Shown here: piece after piece, positions 36,032-48,529 of the stretch | Layout: the number at the start of each line of letters is the position of its first letter | Position numbering within the stretch: the first letter of the stretch is position 1 | NCBI GenBank assembly: GCA_022497145.1 | Contig: MU385882.1 | Coordinates: 124,001-188,000, forward strand | Length of the DNA stretch: 64,000 bases | Direction of reading: 5' to 3' | Source: Rostrohypoxylon terebratum | Taxonomy: Eukaryota; Ascomycota; Sordariomycetes; Xylariales; Hypoxylaceae | The notes under the pieces: model-generated | What the model was told of the DNA's origin: nothing | The model's database searches: none | What the model saw: only the letters and a program-made list of their open reading frames with translations | Made by a program: the position numbers and the translations under genes

Positions 36032-36060
36032 GAGGTATAGTGGTTATATAGCTATACCTC
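36032..36060. repeat. Inverted repeat, 9-bp arms
   Basis: GAGGTATAG (36032-36040) and CTATACCTC (36052-36060) flank an 11-nt AT-rich loop. It lies in the gene-poor region. Confidence 0.6.
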
Positions 36061-39000
36061 ACTCTCCTTACCTAGCCAAAGAATCTTCGTCTTCCAAGGG
36101 TCTCACTCATAGACCTATATGGAGGCGCCTACCTACCTAGTAGTTATGTATGAAAGGGGGCTTATAGTCATGATATCGATATATACCGCTGTTAAGTAGG
36201 TACATCGTACGGCAGGTACCTGGAAACACTGACTAATAGAAGGGACGATGTGTAGATCATGTATCCAACTGCCTCTGAGTGGCGGGGAACCACTAGTTTA
36301 TATGTACATTCCTGCCGAGATGCGGTGTGCACCAACCCTCTCATCAACTGGTCTAACAAAGTTAAGATCTCATGATCTTAGAGCATAGTGTAGTTTGGCA
36401 CGGAGCCATTCAGTCAATGATATAGACAGGTATGTCGTGGCTGGAAGAGAACTGATGTAGGAGCCCTCGACTACGATGTACTGCACGACCTCGCTACAGC
36501 AACCCACGTCGCTGATCGCAGGTATTGGGTTCTAGTAAGAGGCAGACGGCCGACCCTCAAGTGATCTTTGATGTACCTTTACGGAATCTTGATCTTAGCG
36601 CATGCAAAGCACGATCTTGCTTTGGACCCTATCGGAACAGTTACCATCGTTGGGTCCTTCGATCACCCGAGAGTTACTAAGTGATCCGCCGGGTACTTTC
36701 ATGTGTAACCATTAGGGTACCTGGACGCAATACACGTAGAGAGATGGTTTCGATCATATTTCTAAAATTGTACTGTATGATTTTCCCCTTTTACCTAGTT
36801 GACAAATACTCGTCGTAGCAATGAATTCTAATGTCGACCCTTAGGCCCTAGGGACACTTTACAACACATGTGAGCCATGTGGGAAAATTGGGCAGAACGT
36901 CCACAGGCACGTGTCTCGAGCGTGGCCGATTTAGGTGAATTTAAGTGCCCGGTAATTTAACCATGCTCGGTTCGTCTTATCATAGAACATCGATGCATGC
37001 ATTCGCTACCCAGGCAGGGTTTGTCGATGACACTTCCCCAATCGGGTTGGGATAAGGCTGGCCTTTACTGTAGAGTTTCTAAGTTCTTACTATTACTGTA
37101 ATAGGAATATCCGTATTTGGCAGTTGGAAGGATGGTTCATTCGTCATGGTCGCATCTAAGCTAGACCCGGAGTGGACCTCATAGGGTCTTGCGCCGTAAG
37201 CTGCTGACGATTGCGCGTTAGTAGCAAATCTACCAGTAGACATTCCATGTGTCGAGCCGCGGCGGTAGGATAGCTTGACGAGTAAGCCGGACCAAAATCT
37301 CTCGCGTATTAAGGCCGGCCATGGTCGCCCCTACTGGTCGAGATGAGAGAATACTCCCATATCTAGCATCTTGGTTTAAGGTAGGAGCCGAGAGTATGCT
37401 GTATATAGCGACGTCACAAGAATTCGGGCCTAATTCGCCGAACGATCTTATCTTCGCGGCCAATATGCCGGGGCTAGTTGTCAGGGTTAGACTAACATTT
37501 GACAGAGTCCGGATTTTTCGCCCAATGACATATCACGGAGCCGTGTTCGCTTTTAGAAATTCGAGATAGACTCGGTCTGAAATCGCCGGCGGGCTCGAGC
37601 TGTATGCTTAGGTACCGGTAGTAGTGGCAATGTGGCATGCAGGAAAAGTCTGTCATAGCTCTTGATCCAATGTCAGGGCAAGGCTATTAGATCGGGTTTG
37701 CTCTGGGGAAGTTATTGTACCTAAGGCTTAAGCACTTGCTTACCCGGAAATGAGCGGAGCTCGTTGTCTACGCCGTGCGAATAGGTGGCAAGTAAGAACG
37801 CACCTCTCGGTGTTGCTTCTTAGGTGCTTATATCTGATGGATTCCACATAGCGAATTGTTCAATAGGACGTTCACCAGAATTACCTAGCTCACTGGCCGA
37901 TGTCGTCCGTAGGGTCCGCGGACCGTGGCTGACCCTAGCTCTGGCGTGCTAACATGGATGGATGAAGGCTGGATCCTTCAGGAGTCTCTTGGTTGCGAAG
38001 GTCAACCAAGATGCAACAAATATTCCCCATGCGGTAAGATACCTGAACGAGACACAACACGGTCTTACCTGACCAAGTAAGATCATGACCTCGATGATTA
38101 GAGGCGTTCGATAAGATATGGGAATGATGGGATTTTGTGATCTGAGGCGCGGAAGATCATGCTTGTGATCGGGCTTTATGCAAGCTTACGCATCCACAAC
38201 ATCCACAGCATCCACAATAGCACCCTTGGGTTGTGTTGTTCCGCATCTCGCCGGACATGATGTTGGGGACTTGCGTCGTCGTTGTGGAGATGAAAAATTC
38301 TTGATCCCGCTTGTTGTTGCTGGCTTCTCATTCAACCCATAGGTGATGGCAGCATTGTGAATATTATTAGAGGGAAAAAATAAATTAGCTCAGTGACCCA
38401 ATAGATCACCACTCATAACTCAATAATTAAGAGATAGCGGTTCAGGGCGTAGATTGCTCGAGTCGATCGTGGACTACTAGTGATGAATCGAGTGGGACAA
38501 AAAAAAAGAAATAATAACCAAGATTGGATTTGGCATGTTTTAAACTACGACCCCGAACTTGGGACTTGGAACTTCGGGTACTAAAGTCTAAAATTGCCTA
38601 GTTAAGCTACTATTCCGATATATCATCAATTCATTAACGCGATAACTCGATAACTCGATACTTACCTAGTAGTCTAATGTAGGTTCAATGTTGACCAGAT
38701 CCAAGAAGCTACAACCTGCTATACATTGGATTCTAATAATGCAAGTGGTGGCTAACTGAACTCTGATGAACCTGGTTGATTGGGTTGATTGGACTGTCGC
38801 GAGAGTGGTGGTCCCTTAGTCTCTACCTACCCTTTTTCTTTAGTTTTCTTGGTTTTCTTAGTGCAAGAGCTTACCCCAACAATTGAGTTTTGCCTACCGT
38901 CGAGGTCCAATGTGAAACGTTGCGAACATAATCTACTCTATACTTATGTAGGTAGGCAACAGCCGAGTCTTTTATTAGCACTGTACCATCTGCATGATGA

Positions 39001-40664
39001 TATAAAATAGTAACTAGTACAAATAGTCAAATAGTAGACGAGATTGTGACTGGAGAAAATGATATAATTCAGGTAACTCAGCACAAGCTAGAACGTGAGG
39101 CATTTCATCCTTCTCCAGCTCACCGGAAAGTAAGCAGATTCCACCACGGTTACCAAGATCATCCATATGACGGAGTCTCGGAGGGGTGGTGCACAGTAAG
39201 CATGAGGGCGTTGTTACCTAGTAGACAACCATCAAAGAGATGGATACTTGTGGCGGGCTGTCACCGGCCGAACGGGAAATTGAACAACCAAAGAGAGAGA
39301 GAGAGAGCAAAGAGCGAATAACGAAACTGACTACTGGAAAGAAAAGAAAAAATGAGGGAAACACCCATCCAATCTCGTCCCGCTTTCCGATTCGACTCTT
39401 GCCAAATCGGGAAATATTTGTTGGGTAACGGGTAATAAGTGGAGATGAAGAGATAAAACCCACCGTTCCAGTATGGCACCGATGGGAATGAGATCTTGTT
39501 ACCGTACCTATGTACAGTTTGTCTCATTGACCAGCCACGATTTTACCCTCTCGGAAAATGAAAAGTCAAGAACAACTCGTGAGAAAAACCCGGTTAAGAG
39601 GAAGATCGAATTCATGATAACATAGATGCGGGATTGGGAGATAGAACCAATAAATAAACATGGTAGAAATTGGATTTCGATCTAGAAGTGGTATCTAAGA
39701 CGCCGAAGGGAGTAAATAGTAAGTCCGAAGGCGATCTCTAAATACCTACCACGGACCTGGAAAAGGCAGAGCTACCTACATACATATAGTGCAGGTAGAT
39801 CAGACATTGTGCTCAGACTGATTCAAAATAATATCCCTTCCATCGTTGATTGACTTTTGACAGACAGACAGAATGGTTGTTCATTAGAAGTGCAAAAATC
39901 CTGCTAGATGCGATGACTGGAGGGGTTGAGGTTCGGACAAATGCGATTCGATGTTGACGAAGTCTTTTCGGATGTTTGTAAAAATCAAAGGGTTGATGAT
40001 ATCAGCAAAAAGTTGCATTTTCATCATCATATGTGATTCCTTTGCGCCGGACTTAAAGAACGCCAAAATGTCGATGAATTTGAAATGTCCCGCCATCAAA
40101 TTCGAGGTCTAAAATCTTATTCAGCTTTGTGGAGACGATTGGAGCTTGAGTCTGTGCTGTACTTACTATGACAGTACACACTTATCGGCCTTTGTATGTG
40201 ACCACAGCGCATTTGGAGCCGGACTGGTACGACGTGGCATCCACTCTCACTTGTACCTGTACCCACTTTCACGCGCGCCCGTCGCAGTAGACCCGACCCG
40301 AGACGCAGATTCTACATATATTAGGTACTTATATACAATACAAGAACAATGTACACTTTTTTTTAACTTTGGAGGGCGCTAGCTGATGGATGTACTGGAT
40401 GTCCCCAACGCCCTGGGGAACTTTGCCATTGGCCGAATTAGTGACCTAATTGTCGATCACCACCGTGCGATTAGTTTATTTAGTTCACTTTAACCATATC
40501 AGCCTCGTTGGTCCTACTGCGTTACTGAGTAGGTAGGTACAATACCTAAAGTACTCCAAGCTGGATTTACCAGGTTTTTAGTGCTAGGTTTGATCCTCTT
40601 TTTTTTTCCTTCTAGGATTTCTAGGACATACATTACGATATCCCTTCCCGTCCAAAAGAGCTGG

Positions 40665-40832
40665 ATGTCCGTCAATCTTCTCTGGTTATTTTTCCATTCA
40701 TTGACACAATTTGTCCTTGCTCTCCAGACTTATTGTCGTCGTCTGTGCTTTAACACCCGTTACCCCTCCATTCACTCCATTCCACTCATTCAACTTCATC
40801 GACGAATGGCCATCTTGGACGGGTTCGCTTGA
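40665..40832 (+). promoter_or_regulatory. Candidate uORF and leader intron upstream of ACC
   Basis: A 55-codon frame starts at ATG 40665 and ends TGA at 40830-40832. Just 12 bases later a consensus donor (GTAAGT, 40845) appears, and a matching acceptor (GGCAG) lies at 41191-41192, suggesting a 348-bp intron in the 5' UTR. The uORF would then sit in the first, noncoding exon. This is inference from signals only, without transcript support. Confidence 0.3.
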
Positions 40833-41508
40833 TTTGTTGCACTGGTAAGTTCGGAACTCTCCTACAAGCATATGCACGTATGTATTTAGGCATTATTTAC
40901 GCGCAATTCGTTGCCATTCGTTACCGTACCTCGTTACCTACCACTGTACCCGTTTGGATCGACGGGGAAGTCGCAAGGGACCTAGCTCAACAACGACTTC
41001 TTCTATTTTGTTCGTTTGTGGGATTAAACTGGAACTCGCCCAATTTTTCAAATGGCACAACTTCCTGCTGACTTCATACTTTTTGCTCTGAACCAGATCC
41101 CCTCCATTCTTCATCCCTAAGAGACCAACCTTTTGGTTTTCTATCCGACTCTCTCCTCCCACCTCGTCTGCCACCGACAAAAATTACGGCAGGTCAGCTT
41201 GGATTCCTTCACATCCGCTTACTCTCCACCTTGCTTTCTCACTATCTCACTATCTCGCTATCCCGTTATCTCGCTTCGAGACAGGATACAACCTCGTTCC
41301 TAATTCGGTACCCCGGGCGAACCGAGTTATTCCGTCTGTTCTCCTTCTGTAAAACACCATTGCGAATCTTTGGCACTTTGCAGGAGCTCGATTCGGGCGT
41401 CCACTATACCTTGATGACCCATTAACTGTCCTATTCCGAATAATTACACCTCCTTCCCTAACCTATATCCAAGAGGTCTCTCGCCTCTCCGCTTCCGCCA
41501 CCGACATA

Positions 41509-44500
41509 ATGACTCCTCCCAAAAATGCCGGTGCCGTCAGCACCCGAACGGTGCCTGTCGCCAGCAGCAAAACCACATACGCCGAGAAACACAAGCTACC
41601 TGAACACTTCATCGGCGGTAACAAACTAGAAAATGCCCCCCCGTCAAAAGTGAAGGACTTTGTTGCTTCACATGATGGTCACACTGTAATCTCGAACGTA
41701 AGTTTAAAATGGCCATTCTTGTCAAAACTTGAGAGAGCGGGGCTGACGATAGTAGATTCTAATTGCCAACAACGGTATTGCTGCCGTTAAGGAAATCCGA
41801 TCTGTACGAAAATGGGCGTACGAGACGTTCGGCGACGAAAGAGCCATTCAATTCACAGTCATGGCAACACCAGAAGATCTTGCTGCCAACGCAGATTACA
41901 TCCGAATGGCTGATCACTATGTAGAAGTTCCTGGTGGCACGAACAACCACAATTATGCGAACGTGGAGCTGATTGTGGATGTTGCTGAACGTATGAACGT
42001 TCACGCTGTATGGGCAGGCTGGTGAGTTTCCCAGACCAAGTTGTGAATACTGTCTTTGACCAATTGATACTGACGCTTCTACCAGGGGTCACGCCTCAGA
42101 AAACCCTAAACTGCCAGAGTCTTTGGCAGCTTCTCCCAAGAAAATTGTCTTCATCGGTCCTCCGGGATCTGCCATGCGTTCTCTCGGTGACAAGATTTCT
42201 TCCACTATTGTCGCGCAACACGCCCAAGTACCTTGTATTCCGTGGTCTGGAAGTGGTGTCGACTCTGTTGTGGTAGATGATCAGGGCATTGTTACAGTAG
42301 CAGATGAAGTATACATGAAGGGTTGTGTCGGCTCTTGGCAAGAGGGTCTAGAGAAAGCTAGGGAAATCGGCTTTCCAGTGATGATCAAGGCTTCCGAAGG
42401 TGGTGGTGGCAAGGGTATCCGAAAAGCCATGTCCGAAGAGGGTTTCGAGCAGCTGTACAATGCCGCTGCCAGCGAAATTCCTGGTTCCCCCATCTTCATC
42501 ATGAAGCTGGCAGGCAATGCCCGACATTTGGAAGTGCAATTGCTTGCTGACCAGTATGGTAACAATATCTCGCTTTTTGGCAGAGATTGTTCCGTACAAC
42601 GAAGACACCAGAAGATTATCGAGGAAGCGCCAGTTACAATCGCCAAGTCCCCTACGTTCAAAGGTATGGAAGATGCTGCCGTACGACTTGGACGTTTGGT
42701 CGGTTACGTCTCCGCCGGAACGGTGGAATACCTTTACTCCCACGAAGACGACAAATTTTACTTTCTGGAGTTGAACCCTCGTCTTCAAGTCGAGCATCCT
42801 ACCACAGAAATGGTTAGCGGCGTAAACTTGCCAGTCGCCCAATTACAAGTTGCTATGGGTATCCCTCTACACCGAATTAGCGATATTCGATTGCTCTATG
42901 GTGTTGACCCTAAGCTCACTACCGAAATTGACTTCGAATTCAAGTCGCCGGGAAGCGAGAAGACTCAGCGACGACCCCAGCCTCGTGGCCATTGTACCGC
43001 TTGCAGAATCACGTCCGAAGATCCCGGTGAGGGATTCAAGCCTTCTAACGGTGTAATGCATGACCTCAACTTCAGGAGTAGTGCGAACGTTTGGGGTTAC
43101 TTCTCCGTCAGTACTGCGTCCAGTATCCACAGTTTCTCCGACAGCCAGTTCGGTCATATTTTCGCTTATGGGGAGAACCGAGCTGCTTCACGAAAAAACA
43201 TGGTGGTTGCTCTAAAAGAGTTAAGCATTCGTGGTGACTTCAGAACGACTGTCGAATATCTGATTAAACTGCTCGAAACTGAAGCGTTCGAAGAGAACAC
43301 CATCACGACTGGCTGGCTGGATGAGCTTATTTCGAACAAGTTGACTGCTGAGCGACCAGACCCTATGTTGGCTGTTGTTTGCGGAGCAACTACTAAAGCT
43401 CATATTGCCAGTGAAGCTGTCATTGCGGAGTACCGTACTGGCCTCGAAAGAGGTCAGGTGCCCGCCAAGGACATCCTGAAGACAGTGTTCCCGATTGACT
43501 TTATCTACGAAGGTTACCGGTACAAGTTCACTGCTACTCGCGCTGCCCTTGACAGCTACCACCTCTTCATAAATGGTTCCAAGTGTTCTGTAGGAGTCCG
43601 TGCCCTTAGCGACGGTGGTCTACTTATTCTCCTTGACGGACGCAGTCACAGTGTGTACTGGAAGGAAGAGGTTGGTGCAACTCGTATATCTGTCGACAGC
43701 AAAACATGTTTGCTGGAGCAGGAGAACGACCCTACCCAGCTGCGCACTCCTAGTCCTGGCAAGCTCGTTAAGTACACCATAGAAAATGGAGAGCATGTCA
43801 AGGCTGGACAGACGTTCGCTGAAGTCGAGGTTATGAAGATGTTCATGCCTTTGGTGGCCCAGGAAGATGGTATTGTGCAGTTGATTAAGCAGCCTGGCGT
43901 CGCTATCGAGGCTGGCGATATTCTCGGCATTCTCGCTCTCGACGACCCTTCTCGTGTCAAGCAAGCACAACCTTTTCTCGGACAGCTTCCTGAATTCGGA
44001 CCGCCTCAGGTTACGGGTAGCAAGCCCGCCCAGAGATTTACCTTGACTTACAATATTCTCAAGAACATTCTCGCAGGTTATGACAACTCTGTCATCATGC
44101 AGCAAACTCTCAAAGAGATGATCGAGGTGCTGCGGAATCCTGAACTGCCATATAGCGAATGGCAAACTCACCACGCCGCCCTTCACTCTAGGATGCCGCA
44201 CAAGCTTGATGCTCAATTGACTCAAGTTGTGGATCGCGCCAAGACTCGCATGGCGGAGTTTCCTGCCAAGACTCTATCGAGGACTCTGACCAAGTTCCTG
44301 GATGACAACACTACTCCTAGCGAAGCTGATGCGCTCCGGACAACCATTGCACCTTTGCTGGAGGTAGTCGATAACTACGCGGATGGCCAAAAAGTGCACG
44401 AGCTTAATGTGATTGCCGGAATCCTCCAGACATATGCCGACATTGAGACCCGTTTCTCGGGACGCCGAAGTCAAGATGAGGAAGTAATCTTGAAACTTCG

Positions 44501-47500
44501 TGAAGAGAACAGAGAAGACTACCTTAAGGTCATCCACGTAGTCCTATCCCATAGCCGTGTCGGCTCAAAGAACCATTTGATACTGGCCATCCTAGATGAG
44601 TACCGTCCGAACAAGCCTAACGTCGGCAATATCGGAAAGTATCTTCGACCAGTCTTGCGAAAGCTAACAGAACTCGAGTCACGTCAGACTGCTAAGGTTT
44701 CTCTGAAGGCTCGTGAAATTCTGATTCAGTGCGCGCTACCATCCTTAGAAGAGCGAACTGCTCAGATGGAACACATCTTGCGTTCTTCTGTCGTTGAGAA
44801 CAAATACGGCGAGACCGGTTGGGATCACAGAGAACCGAATCTAGATATCATTAAGGAGGTTGTTGATTCGAAGTACACTGTCTTCGACGTCTTGTCGTCA
44901 TTTTTTGCTCACGAGGACCCTTGGGTCAACGCTGCTGCCCTTGAGGTGTATGTGCGCCGAGCGTATCGTGCGTACAACTTCAAGAAACTAGAATACCACG
45001 ATGATGAGACAGATTCTGTTCCCCTGTTCCTATCTTGGGACTTCTCCTTCCGAAAGGTTGGACAGACGGAATTCTCGCTTCCTGTCAACTCGGCCAATCC
45101 TTCGGTGCCTGGCACTCCTACTACTGAAGGCGCTCCCTCTTTCAACCGGATTAGCTCTGTTAGTGACATGTCTTATCTGAAGCACCGCACCGAGGAAGAA
45201 CCTACCCGTAAGGGTGTTGTTGTGCCTTGCAGATACCTGGATGACGCCGACGAAATGCTCCAGAAAGCTCTGGAAGTGATACCCACCAGAAAGCGGCCTG
45301 CTCTCATTCCCGATCTCACTGGCAAGCGCAAGTCATTTGCTCAAAAGCCTATGGAGGAGGAGTTGACTAATGTGGTTAATGTGGCGATTCGTGATGTCGA
45401 GTCTTACGATGACCAAGACATTCTGAGTCGCATACGTGCTATCATCGACCCAATGAAATTTGAGCTCATTAGCCACCGGGTCCGTCGTGTCACCTTCGTT
45501 TGCGGTCACAATGATGGCTCCTACCCAGGTTATTATACCTTCCGTGCTCCTGAATTCCTCGAAGACGATAGTATCCGTCACGTTGAGCCAGCTTTGGCTT
45601 TCCAGCTCGAACTTGCGCGCCTAGCAAAATTCAAAATCTCCCCTGTGTTCACCGAAAACAAGAACATCCACGTGTACGAAGGTATTGGAAAGGGTGTCGA
45701 CACTGACAAACGGTACTTTACTCGTGCAGTTATCCGGCCTGGTCGCCTTCGCGATGATATCCCTACTACGGAGTATCTCGTTTCCGAGACCGACCGAGTG
45801 ATAGACGACATTTTTGATGCCCTAGAGATCATCGGAAACAACAATTCGGACTTGAACCACATGTTCTTGAACTTTACCCCCGTCTTCCAGTTGAAGCCTC
45901 AAGAAGTTGAGCAGTCGCTACAGGGATTCCTAGACAGATTTGGTCCTCGTGGCTGGCGTCTCCGCGTCTCTCAAGTTGAGATTCGCATCATCTGCACTGA
46001 CGCAGCTACTGGCATGCCCTACCCTCTCCGTGTTATCATCACGAACACATCCGGTTATGTTATTCAAGTCGAAATCTATGCCGAGAGAAAGTCTGAGAAG
46101 GGAGAAATGGTATTCTACTCCATTGGTGGTACTACTAAGATTGGCTCGATGCACTTAATGCCTGTTTGCACTCCATACCCCACCAAGAACTGGCTTCAGC
46201 CCAAGCGTTACAAGGCGCACTTGATGGGTACACAATACGTGTATGATTTCCCCGAGCTATTCCGACAAGCTGTGGAAAACGCCTGGACGAGCATTTCCCG
46301 GACCCTGCCATCGTTGGCCGTCAAGAAGCCTGCTCAAGGCGAATGCATCGACTACAGCGAACTTGTCCTTGACGACCGTGATAGGTTAATTGAGGTATCA
46401 CGTGAACCTGGTACCAACACGTGTGGCATGGTTGGTTGGGTAATCAACGCTCGTACACCCGAGTATCCTGGTGGGCGAAAGTTTGTCGTTGTCGCCAACG
46501 ATATCACTTACAAGATTGGATCGTTCGGTCCTAAGGAAGACCACTTCTTCAATAAGTGCACAGAACTAGCCCGTAGCCTTGGAATCCCTCGAATTTACCT
46601 CTCTGCCAACTCCGGCGCACGACTTGGCCTTGCCGACGAATTGATCCCACATTTCAAGGTAGCTTGGAACGACCCTGACAAGCAAGAGGCAGGCTTCAGA
46701 TATCTCTACCTCGATGCCGACGCCAAGAAGCGATTCGAAGATGGCGCCAGGCGAGACGTGATCACTGAGGAGATCACTGAAAATGGCGAGACACGCTATA
46801 AGATCGCCGCTATTGTAGGCGCCGAGGACGGTCTTGGTGTCGAATGTTTGAGGGGTTCTGGTCTCATCGCCGGTGCCACTAGCCGTGCTTACAACGACAT
46901 TTTCACTGTTACTCTCATCACTTGTCGATCTATTGGTAAGTTTTGCTATGGTTTATATACTCCGCATGTCGATTACTAACCATTATTCCAGGTATCGGCG
47001 CCTATCTTGTTCGTCTTGGCCAACGTGCTGTCCAGATTGAAGGCCAGCCTATCATCCTCACAGGTGCTCAGGCTCTCAACAACTTGCTTGGTCGCGAAGT
47101 ATACACTTCTAACTTACAACTTGGCGGTACCCAAATCATGTACCGCAACGGTGTATCTCACCTGACTGCTAATGACGACTTTGCTGGTGTTTCCAAGATC
47201 GTGGATTGGTTATCCTTTGTACCCGCACAGCGCGGCTTACCTGTGCCTATCTTACCAAGCACGGATACCTGGGACCGAGAGGTCATCTACACTCCTCCAA
47301 TCAGGCACCCTCACGATGTCAGATGGCTCATTGGTGGTAAGCAAGATGAGGACAGCTTCCAACCTGGCCTCTTCGACAAGGACTCTTTCGTTGAGACACT
47401 CGGTGGCTGGGCTCGTACCGTGGTTGTTGGTCGTGCTCGTCTTGGTGGTATCCCAATGGGTGTCATCGCAGTCGAGACCCGCACTGTGGAAAACATTACT

Positions 47501-48529
47501 CCTGCTGACCCTGCAAACCCTGACTCCGTCGAGCAAGTGTCCAACGAAGCCGGTGGTGTTTGGTACCCCAACTCCGCATTCAAGACTGCCCAGGCCATTA
47601 ACGACTTCAACCACGGTGAGCAGCTTCCTCTGATGATCCTTGCCAACTGGCGTGGTTTCTCCGGTGGCCAGCGCGATATGTACAATGAAGTCTTGAAGTA
47701 CGGTTCGTACATCGTCGACGCTCTCGTCAAGTTTGAACAGCCAATCTTCGTTTACATTCCTCCCTACGGCGAACTCCGAGGTGGTTCCTGGGTCGTGGTC
47801 GACCCAACGATTAACCCCGTTGCTATGGAAATGTATGCCGACGTGGAGTCTCGTGCCGGTGTTTTGGAGCCCGAGGGTATCATCGGTATCAAGTACAGGA
47901 AAGAGAAGCAGCTTGAGACCATGGCCCGCTTGGACCCCACCTATGCTATGCTTAAGAAGCAAGCCGCCGACACTGGCCTCTCGAAAGAAGAACTTACCGA
48001 GGTTAAGGAGAGGATGGCAGAACGTGAGAAGCAATTGTTGCCTATCTATGCCCAGGTTAGCATCCAGTTCGCCGATCTGCATGACCGTGCTGGTCGCATG
48101 AAGGCCAAGGGTACCATTCGCGAAGTGCTCGAGTGGAAGAACACTCGTCGCTTCTTCTACTGGCGTGTGCGCAGACGTCTCAACGAGGAACACATCCTCA
48201 AGCGCATGACTGCGGCCTCGGCCTCTGAGAAGCAAGTCGACCCTAACAGCGCTGCGGCTTTAGAAAGCCGCCAACACCACCTCCGGCTGCTCGCTGCTTG
48301 GTCTGGTATTACCGACTTTGCCCACAGCGACAAGGAAGTGGTAACTTGGTACGAGGAGAACGCACAGACGATCGAGTCTAAGATACAGCAGATCAAGTCT
48401 GATGCGATCTCGCGAGAGATGGCCGATCTTGTTAGAGCTAACAAGTCTTCGGCTCTGAAGGGCCTAAAGGATATGCTTCACATGATGCCCGTCGCTGAAC
48501 GGGAAGAGATCATGAAGTACCTCAAGTAA
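41509..48529 (+). CDS. acc1: Acetyl-CoA carboxylase (multidomain, cytosolic)
   Basis: Four exons are predicted: 41509-41697, 41756-42021, 42086-46935 and 46992-48529, giving 2280 aa, the usual fungal length. Introns are 56-64 bp with consensus ends, and each joins conserved sequence (SN/ILIANNGIAAVKEIRS, AGW/GHASENPKLPES, SIG/IGAYLVRLGQR). Domain order: biotin carboxylase (about 60-560, ATP-grasp with GGGGKGIRK), biotin carboxyl carrier with EVMKM and biotinyl Lys736, the central ACC domain (about 780-1500), then the carboxyltransferase beta/alpha domains (about 1520-2200, PEYPGGR, NSGARLGLA, GGFSGGQRDM). It makes malonyl-CoA from acetyl-CoA, the committed step of fatty-acid synthesis and a precursor for polyketides. 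This gene is essential in fungi. Codon use is strongly coding-like; long antisense frames inside it are shadows. Confidence 0.98.

Larger units (their letters stand above)
34540..41508. other. 7-kb gene-poor region; right end is the ACC leader
   Basis: No gene is supported in 34540-40600. Frames are short, without splice partners or motifs; the pair around 37230-37569 is one chance open stretch read on both strands. I noticed a TG run at 35061-35073, an AG run at 39292-39307, two perfect hairpins, and scattered CCTAGG motifs. This could be an old, unrecognisable mobile element or plain spacer. From about 40600 the sequence becomes CT-rich and is probably the long 5' leader of acetyl-CoA carboxylase. 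Confidence 0.5.

Noticed and set aside
47252..48235. 327-codon open frame on the minus strand inside ACC
   Set aside because: It is antisense to a highly conserved carboxyltransferase region; the openness follows from the codon bias of the real gene.
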